Origin: a virus
Strand: one strand, 5' to 3'
Length of the DNA stretch: 33,659 nucleotides
Virus record (IMG/VR): IMGVR_UViG_3300042562_000149
Location: 1 to 33,659 of that record
A program made the position numbers and the translations under genes. Below are positions 29,493 to 33,659 of this stretch, piece by piece; the stretch's first letter is position 1, and each line of letters starts with the position of its first letter. The notes under the pieces were generated by a model, which was not told where the DNA came from, ran no database searches, and saw only the letters and a list, made by a program, of their open reading frames with translations.

Positions 29493-30695
29493 ATGGACAA
29501 TTTAGAATTAAAGGCTCAGGAGTTGCTAGATGCAAACAAAGCTAAAACACTAGATGAGGCAAAAGCCATCATCGCAAACGCAATCAGCGAAGCTACTAAA
29601 GCAGTTGATGCAAAGTTAGAAGATGCAGTTAAGTCTGCAAATGTTCGTATTGATGAAATGGACAAAGCATTGCTTGAAGCCAAATCAGAAAACAACAGAA
29701 TCAAAATGGATGCTCAAAGTAAAGCGCCAGTTTCTTTTAATCAGGCATTCGCTACCGCAATGGATGAGAACTCTGATAATTTAGAAAAATTTAAGAGAAA
29801 AGAAATCAAGCAATTTGCAATGGAGTTGAAAACTGTTGGTGATATGTCATTGGCTAACATCACTGATCTTGCAGCTGCAAACGTTCAGATGCTACCGGGA
29901 ATCATTCCTGCAGCACCTAGAAAATTGCACATCCGTTCATTGCTTCCAACTGGAGTTATGACTACATCTGCAATTCACTACTTACAGGAAACAGGTTCTG
30001 AAGGATCAGTTGCAGCATGGGCAGATAATTCAGGTACAAAATCTCAAATTGATTACGATTTAACTGAAGAGGTTGCACCATCTGAGTTTATTGCAGGTTA
30101 CTTGCGTATTACTCGTAAGGCGCTAGATGATATTTCTGCAATGCGTTCTTATCTTCAAAGCCGTTTACTAGAGCAGTATCTTGACGCTGAGGATAATCAA
30201 CTATTGAACGGATCTGGTGTTTCGCCAAATCTAGGTGGTTTGATTACCAATGCTGAGGCTTACTCAGGATTCCGTACCATTCAGGTTGAGAAGTTGCTAG
30301 ATTCAGTTGCACAAATTGAAAGCAATAACCACTCTGCAAATGGTATCTTATTAAGTCCAGAGCAATTCTATGCTTTAATGCTTACTAGAAGCACTACAAA
30401 TGAGTACACGCTTCCGGGTGGAGTTGCAGTTGATCTTGTAAATGGTCAAATGTTTATCTCTGGAGTTCCAATCTTCAAGTCTACTGCAATGAGCGATTCT
30501 AAGTATTTAGTTGGTGACTGGTCAAAAGGTGCGCAACTATTTGTACGTGAGAATCCGATTGTTCGTTTCTTTGAAGAAGATGGTACAAACGTTCGTGAAA
30601 ACAAGATTACAGTTCGTGTGGAAGGTCGTGTTGCTCTACCTATTTACTACACAGATGCATTTGTGACTGGTTCACTTAATGCTAATCCAAGCTAG
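29493..30695 (+). CDS. Major capsid protein (HK97 fold), 400 aa
   Basis: Residues 1-75 form an Ala/Lys/Glu-rich coiled-coil delta domain (KAQELLDANKAKTLDEAKA, ISEATKAVDAKLEDAVK) that is removed by the protease. The mature fold shows MLPGIIPAAPRKLHIRSLLP, EEVAPSEFIAGYLRITRKAL, NQLLNGSGVSPNLGGLI and, at the end, VRENKITVRVEGRVALPIYY. These match the Phage_capsid family. Codon use is slightly more GC-rich than that of neighbouring genes, as expected for a highly expressed gene. A terminator follows. Confidence 0.95.
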   Translation: MDNLELKAQELLDANKAKTLDEAKAIIANAISEATKAVDAKLEDAVKSANVRIDEMDKALLEAKSENNRIKMDAQSKAPVSFNQAFATAMDENSDNLEKFKRKEIKQFAMELKTVGDMSLANITDLAAANVQMLPGIIPAAPRKLHIRSLLPTGVMTTSAIHYLQETGSEGSVAAWADNSGTKSQIDYDLTEEVAPSEFIAGYLRITRKALDDISAMRSYLQSRLLEQYLDAEDNQLLNGSGVSPNLGGLITNAEAYSGFRTIQVEKLLDSVAQIESNNHSANGILLSPEQFYALMLTRSTTNEYTLPGGVAVDLVNGQMFISGVPIFKSTAMSDSKYLVGDWSKGAQLFVRENPIVRFFEEDGTNVRENKITVRVEGRVALPIYYTDAFVTGSLNANPS

Positions 30696-30713
30696 TTTTT
30701 TTGGTTTAATGGG

Positions 30714-30746
30714 AAAAGCCTGTCATTAATTTGGCAGGTTTTTTTT
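30714..30746 (+). terminator. Rho-independent terminator after the capsid gene
   Basis: CCTGTC (30719-30724) pairs with GGCAGG (30733-30738) over the loop ATTAATTT, six pairs with one G-U, extended by AAAA before and eight T after (30739-30746). It ends the terminase-capsid operon. Confidence 0.88.
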
Positions 30747-30770
30747 ATTTCATTATGTTATATAAATAAT

Positions 30771-30778
30771 TAACTTTG
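30771..30778 (+). promoter_or_regulatory. Probable -7 box (TAACTTTG)
   Basis: TAACTTTG is a full TAnnTTTG match just after the capsid terminator and 4 bases before the ATG at 30783. No clear TTTG lies 19-21 bases upstream. It is well placed to start the glycosyltransferase operon, perhaps as a leaderless transcript. Confidence 0.45.
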
Positions 30779-30782
30779 CTTT

Positions 30783-30959
30783 ATGTTCAAAGCCAATTTT
30801 ATAGGTCAAGCAGGATTATACAAGAATCAGGAGTATGTTATCTGTATTGGCGTTATAAATGGTTGGATTCATGTCCGCAGGAAATGCGGAGCAGGTCGAA
30901 TGAATTACCCATCAATATTAGACTTCCTGAGAGATTGGGATAACATTAGAAAAATATGA
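30783..30959 (+). CDS. Small protein of unknown function, 58 aa
   Basis: ATG 30783 opens a frame ending TGA 30957-30959. The protein reads MFKANFIGQAGLYKNQEYV, then CIGVINGWIHVRRKCGAGR, and ends YPSILDFLRDWDNIRKI. The start suggests a small SH3-like beta barrel with a C-terminal helix. It overlaps the following gene by 4 bases (ATGA) and is the first gene after the terminator. Not recognised. Confidence 0.6.
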   Translation: MFKANFIGQAGLYKNQEYVICIGVINGWIHVRRKCGAGRMNYPSILDFLRDWDNIRKI

Positions 30960-31168
30960 CACCAAAAGAAAAAGCAGAAGAGTTATTTAACAAATATGCA
31001 ACATATGTAGTAATGTGGGCTGGTGATATTAATACCACACATCAAAATTGCAAACAATGTGCATTAATAGCAGTAGATGAAATATTAAATGTTATAATTG
31101 GAAGTTACGATTATGAATTAGAAAAAATATATTGGCAAGAAGTTAAACAAGAAATAATCAACCTATAA
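30956..31168 (+). CDS. Small conserved phage protein, 70 aa
   Basis: MTPKEKAEELFNKYATYV, CKQCALIAVDEILNVI and YWQEVKQEIINL follow a pattern widespread in short Bacteroidetes phage and prophage proteins, mainly two helices with a C-x-x-C pair. The function is unknown. It overlaps the upstream gene by 4 bases and is followed by 44 bases with a short direct repeat. Confidence 0.65.
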   Translation: MTPKEKAEELFNKYATYVVMWAGDINTTHQNCKQCALIAVDEILNVIIGSYDYELEKIYWQEVKQEIINL

Positions 31169-31209
31169 CTTGACAAAAGAATTTAAAAAGTAAACCTATA
31201 AGTTAACAA
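31160..31209 (+). repeat. Short direct repeat before the glycosyltransferase genes
   Basis: AACCTATAACTTGACAA (31160-31176) and AACCTATAAGTTAACAA (31193-31209) match at 15 of 17 positions, 33 bases apart. The second copy holds a GTTAAC palindrome and ends 3 bases before the ATG at 31213. It may be an operator or the trace of a small duplication. Confidence 0.45.
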
Positions 31210-31212
31210 TTT

Positions 31213-32124
31213 ATGAGAATTTTCCATCTAGGTTTATGCGTTGGTCCTCCTCCTTTTGATTCAATGCGCAAAGCATTTTTAGCTAACTCAAGCGATTACA
31301 TAGAGTTAAGCACAGGAGACAAAGAGGTAAATAGCAAAGCTATTGCAATGGCTAAAGCATTTAAGCCTGATATTATATTCATGCAAATTCAAGCACCTAA
31401 CATCATCCAAATAGAAACTGTCAAGGAAATGAAAAAGACAGGAGCATGGATTTGTAATTGGAATGGAGATATAAGAGATGCAACTCCAAAATGGATGATA
31501 GAAATGGCTGATTATGTTGACCGCACTTTGTTTACTAATCTAAGAGATGCAAATAATATTAAGAATGGAGGCTATTTAGAGATTGGTTATGATCCTGAGA
31601 TATACACTCCAGAGGGCAATTCTTTGAACTTAAAAGAAATAGGATTTTTTGGCAATAATTACGGACATACTATGTTCCCATTGTCAAATATGAGAATAGA
31701 AATGAATGAGTTATTAAATAGGCATTATAGAGGGCAGTACGGAGTCTATGGCAATAACTGGAATAATGTCTCAGGTAATTTCAATCATAGTCAAGCAGAA
31801 GAATCAAAAGCATATAGAGGTATTAAGATAGGTATTAATTTAAGCCATTTTGATGAGCCTAAATACTCAAGTGATAGGATATTAAGGATAATGGGATCAG
31901 GGTGCTTATGCCTAGCTAAAGAATATCAATTTATGCCTTTTACAGATGGCGAACATTTAAGAACGTGGAAAACATTTCCTGAGTTAATTGAACTCATAAA
32001 CTATTATTTGGCAAATGAAGCTGAACGCAAACAAATAGCCAAACAAGGTCAGGAATATGTAAAACAACATTTTACTTTTGATAACATGATAAAGAATTTA
32101 ATAGAGATATATGAGCAAGTTTAA
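31213..32124 (+). CDS. Glycosyltransferase, GT4/CgeB-like, 303 aa
   Basis: MRIFHLGLCVGPPPFDSMRK opens a GT-B fold. PDIIFMQIQAPNIIQIETV and the D-Y-V-D-R-T-L-F-T-N region belong to the acceptor domain. EPKYSSDRILRIMGSGCLCL, followed by FPELIELINYYLANEAERKQ and QEYVKQHFTFDNM, is the donor domain of Glyco_trans_1_2/CgeB-like enzymes that use nucleotide sugars. It overlaps the next gene by 14 bases. It starts the five-gene glycosyltransferase island. Confidence 0.8.
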   Translation: MRIFHLGLCVGPPPFDSMRKAFLANSSDYIELSTGDKEVNSKAIAMAKAFKPDIIFMQIQAPNIIQIETVKEMKKTGAWICNWNGDIRDATPKWMIEMADYVDRTLFTNLRDANNIKNGGYLEIGYDPEIYTPEGNSLNLKEIGFFGNNYGHTMFPLSNMRIEMNELLNRHYRGQYGVYGNNWNNVSGNFNHSQAEESKAYRGIKIGINLSHFDEPKYSSDRILRIMGSGCLCLAKEYQFMPFTDGEHLRTWKTFPELIELINYYLANEAERKQIAKQGQEYVKQHFTFDNMIKNLIEIYEQV

Positions 32125-32860
32125 GGTATTAGGATTTATGACAATCCATTACGCAGGAGATTACTTAAAAGAGTCTTTGCTATCAGTTGTTGACCATTTA
32201 GATAAAATGGTAATTGCTTACAGTAAGCAACCATCGCAAGGTCATGGAACGCAAATGGAATGCCCAGATAATGAGCAGTATATTTTTGATACTTGTAAAG
32301 AGGTTTTAGGTGATAAAATGATTTGGGATAGGGCAGACAGATACGGAGCAGAGAATGAGCATCGCAATGTAAAATATAAATATACGCATGGCTTTGATTT
32401 AGTATTGACAGTAGATTCAGATGAGGTTTACAAATCAGATGAGTTAGAAGCATCTTTTGAGTATGCCTACTGGGGCATTGAGAGGTTTTATGGCATTGAA
32501 GGATTTATTAACTTTTGGAGGTCTTTTGACTTTGCTTGTTATGATGGATTCAGACCAATTAGGTTAGAGAATTTACATCGCAAGAATAATACCCAAAACC
32601 TAAACCTAAAGCAGACTATTTATCATTTTAGCACCTGTCAGCCTGAGCCTATTATGAGATACAAATATTTAGTATTTGGTCATGCTAATGAAGTTAAAAC
32701 AAATTGGTTAGATGAGATATTTTATAAATGGACACCAGATAATCAAATAAGCGATTTACATTGTGTTTCTTATAATTTATGGAACGCAGTATCATTTGAT
32801 AAAAATACTTTGCCTGAGAGCCTTAAAATACATAAGAACTTTAATAAAGAGTTAGTATGA
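32111..32860 (+). CDS. GT2-like glycosyltransferase, 249 aa
   Basis: KVLGFMTIHYAGDYLKESLL is the usual start of GT2-type enzymes and GFDLVLTVDSDEVY contains the D102-S-D104 motif for metal and donor binding. YGIEGFINFWRSFDFACYDG and the His-containing YHFSTCQPEPIMRYK fit the C-terminal acceptor half. The length is normal for a small inverting enzyme. It overlaps both neighbours (14 and 4 bases). Confidence 0.78.
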   Translation: MSKFKVLGFMTIHYAGDYLKESLLSVVDHLDKMVIAYSKQPSQGHGTQMECPDNEQYIFDTCKEVLGDKMIWDRADRYGAENEHRNVKYKYTHGFDLVLTVDSDEVYKSDELEASFEYAYWGIERFYGIEGFINFWRSFDFACYDGFRPIRLENLHRKNNTQNLNLKQTIYHFSTCQPEPIMRYKYLVFGHANEVKTNWLDEIFYKWTPDNQISDLHCVSYNLWNAVSFDKNTLPESLKIHKNFNKELV

Positions 32861-33021
32861 GCGATATAGATTATGCAAAAGAAATTAGGAAGCAAGTTAA
32901 CATCCTAAACGAGTTAATTAAAGAGGCTGAGGCTAATGATTTAGATATTGTTATTTGGCAGTTTGGAAAACAGGCAGAGCATACCTTACAGGTTAAGATT
33001 ACAAAAACAGTTGAGTTATGA
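32857..33021 (+). CDS. Small protein between glycosyltransferase genes, 54 aa
   Basis: ATG 32857 overlaps the upstream stop (ATGA) and the TGA 33019-33021 overlaps the next ATG at 33018, so it is linked on both sides. The product has an N-terminal helix (DIDYAKEIRKQVNILNELIK) and a short beta part (DIVIWQFGKQ, HTLQVKITKTV). This is a helix followed by a strand hairpin. No family recognised; it may be a partner protein of the adjacent enzymes. Confidence 0.6.
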   Translation: MSDIDYAKEIRKQVNILNELIKEAEANDLDIVIWQFGKQAEHTLQVKITKTVEL

Positions 33022-33590
33022 ATGCTGCCATTATTATAGATGATAGGGAAGCGATAGCAAATAAGGCTATCTCAGACCATAAAAAGTATTTATCTGATGA
33101 TTGGGTTGTTTTAAATATAAAGCCTCCTTATGAGGGCGGGATTTACCACATAAAGACTGCTCAGGTTTATAACAACATATTAACGAATGCTAACTTTTGG
33201 AAGGGTTGTATTTATGATAGGGTGCTAATATTTCAGCATGATTCAGGATTGTTAAAGACAGGAATTGAGGAGTTTTTAGAATGGGATTTTATAGGAGCGT
33301 GGATTAAGAACATACCGGGTTGCATGAACGGAGGTTTAAGCATTCGCAATCCAAAGCTAATGTATGAGATATGCTCAAAGCATCCTTATAAAGGCATGGA
33401 AAAAGATGGTAATGAAGACATTTACTTTACCAACAAGATGCGTGAATTAGGCTATAAGTTACCTGATAAGGCAACCTGCAATAAGTTTGCAGTTGAAACA
33501 GAATTTGAGTATGGCTCAGTAGGCTATCATGCAATAGATAAATACCATAAAAATTATAACTTATTATTAAAGCAGTATGAAAATAGTTAG
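33018..33590 (+). CDS. DUF5672-type glycosyltransferase, 190 aa
   Basis: RVLIFQHDSGLLKTGIEEFL, then EWDFIGAWIKNIPGCMNGGL, then SIRNPKLMYEICSK and the late G-N-E-D-I-Y-F-T are close to the DUF5672 consensus (L-I-F-Q-x-D-S, D-Y-I-G-A-P-W, N-G-G-L-S-I-R, E-D-x-x-F). KLPDKATCNKFAVETEF and a GYHAI end complete the domain. It is a GT-A type transferase by family. Its last 58 bases lie in the repeated window end, and it overlaps the small membrane protein gene by 14 bases. Confidence 0.87.
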   Translation: MNAAIIIDDREAIANKAISDHKKYLSDDWVVLNIKPPYEGGIYHIKTAQVYNNILTNANFWKGCIYDRVLIFQHDSGLLKTGIEEFLEWDFIGAWIKNIPGCMNGGLSIRNPKLMYEICSKHPYKGMEKDGNEDIYFTNKMRELGYKLPDKATCNKFAVETEFEYGSVGYHAIDKYHKNYNLLLKQYENS

Positions 33591-33659
33591 GTTTTTATTT
33601 CACATGATAGCAGGAGCGTTTTTTTTGCTAGGTTTTAGCTTTATTTTATTAGCAGTAAT
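33533..33659. repeat. Terminal direct repeat, right copy (circular overlap)
   Basis: Exact second copy of bases 1-127. It holds the 3' end of the DUF5672-type glycosyltransferase gene and the first 27 codons of the small membrane protein gene that is complete at 45-152. One copy should be dropped when the genome is circularised. Confidence 0.93.
33577..33659 (+). CDS. Small membrane protein, 5' part (duplicate of 45-152)
   Basis: This is the first 27 codons of the same 35-residue protein that is complete at 45-152, cut by the window end within the repeated 127 bases. It is not a second gene. Confidence 0.55.
   Translation, partial: MKIVRFLFHMIAGAFFLLGFSFILLAV

Noticed and set aside
1-33659. 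CRISPR arrays, integrase, lysogeny repressor, insertion sequences
   Set aside because: No regular spaced repeats, no tyrosine or serine recombinase motifs and no transposase with inverted ends were seen.

Overview
The window is one complete, circularly closed genome of a tailed phage with a long-tail (siphovirus-like) gene set. The first 127 bases are repeated exactly as the last 127, so the non-redundant genome is 33,532 bp. All supported genes are on the + strand and most overlap or abut. The DNA is AT-rich. Starts are preceded by A-rich stretches rather than Shine-Dalgarno sites, and the best promoter has the Bacteroidetes form (TTTG, 19 bases, TAACTTTA). The gene families (ERF, M15 lysin, small lipoprotein genes) also fit a phage of Bacteroidetes. 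I see no integrase, repressor, DNA polymerase, tRNA or CRISPR array, so a lytic lifestyle is likely but not proven.

Layout from the left: the end of a glycosyltransferase island (1-1692); head-tail connection and tail tube genes (1738-3909); a tail chaperone pair joined by a predicted -1 frameshift (3910-4571); tape measure, distal tail protein, two extra tail-tube paralogues and a 956-residue fibre (4558-12685); a lysis region with two holin candidates, a possible spanin pair and an M15 peptidase (12717-15017); small early-type genes (15036-16525); a recombination/replication block with ERF, an initiator-like protein, a RecA/DnaB-fold ATPase and a DUF1064 nuclease (16664-20697); an accessory island with two ParB-like proteins, a glycosyltransferase, an acetyltransferase-like protein and a PAPS-reductase-like enzyme (20751-24436); HNH, terminase, portal, MuF, protease and capsid (24442-30695); then a terminator and the start of the five-glycosyltransferase island (31213-33590), which runs across the window ends into 1-1692.

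The most interesting signals: (1) two copies of an H-type pseudoknot RNA (16585-16659 and 18210-18290) with conserved joining loops, covarying stems and terminal U-tracts, each at the head of a replication operon; (2) a separate GC-rich folded RNA at 15731-15813; (3) the accessory island, whose adjacent PAPS-reductase-like and ParB-like genes resemble IbrA/IbrB and could form a sulfur- or acyl-based nucleic-acid modification system; (4) three tail-tube paralogues; (5) five glycosyltransferases inserted between capsid and connector genes. Protein functions are inferred from recognised motifs and gene order; no searches were run.
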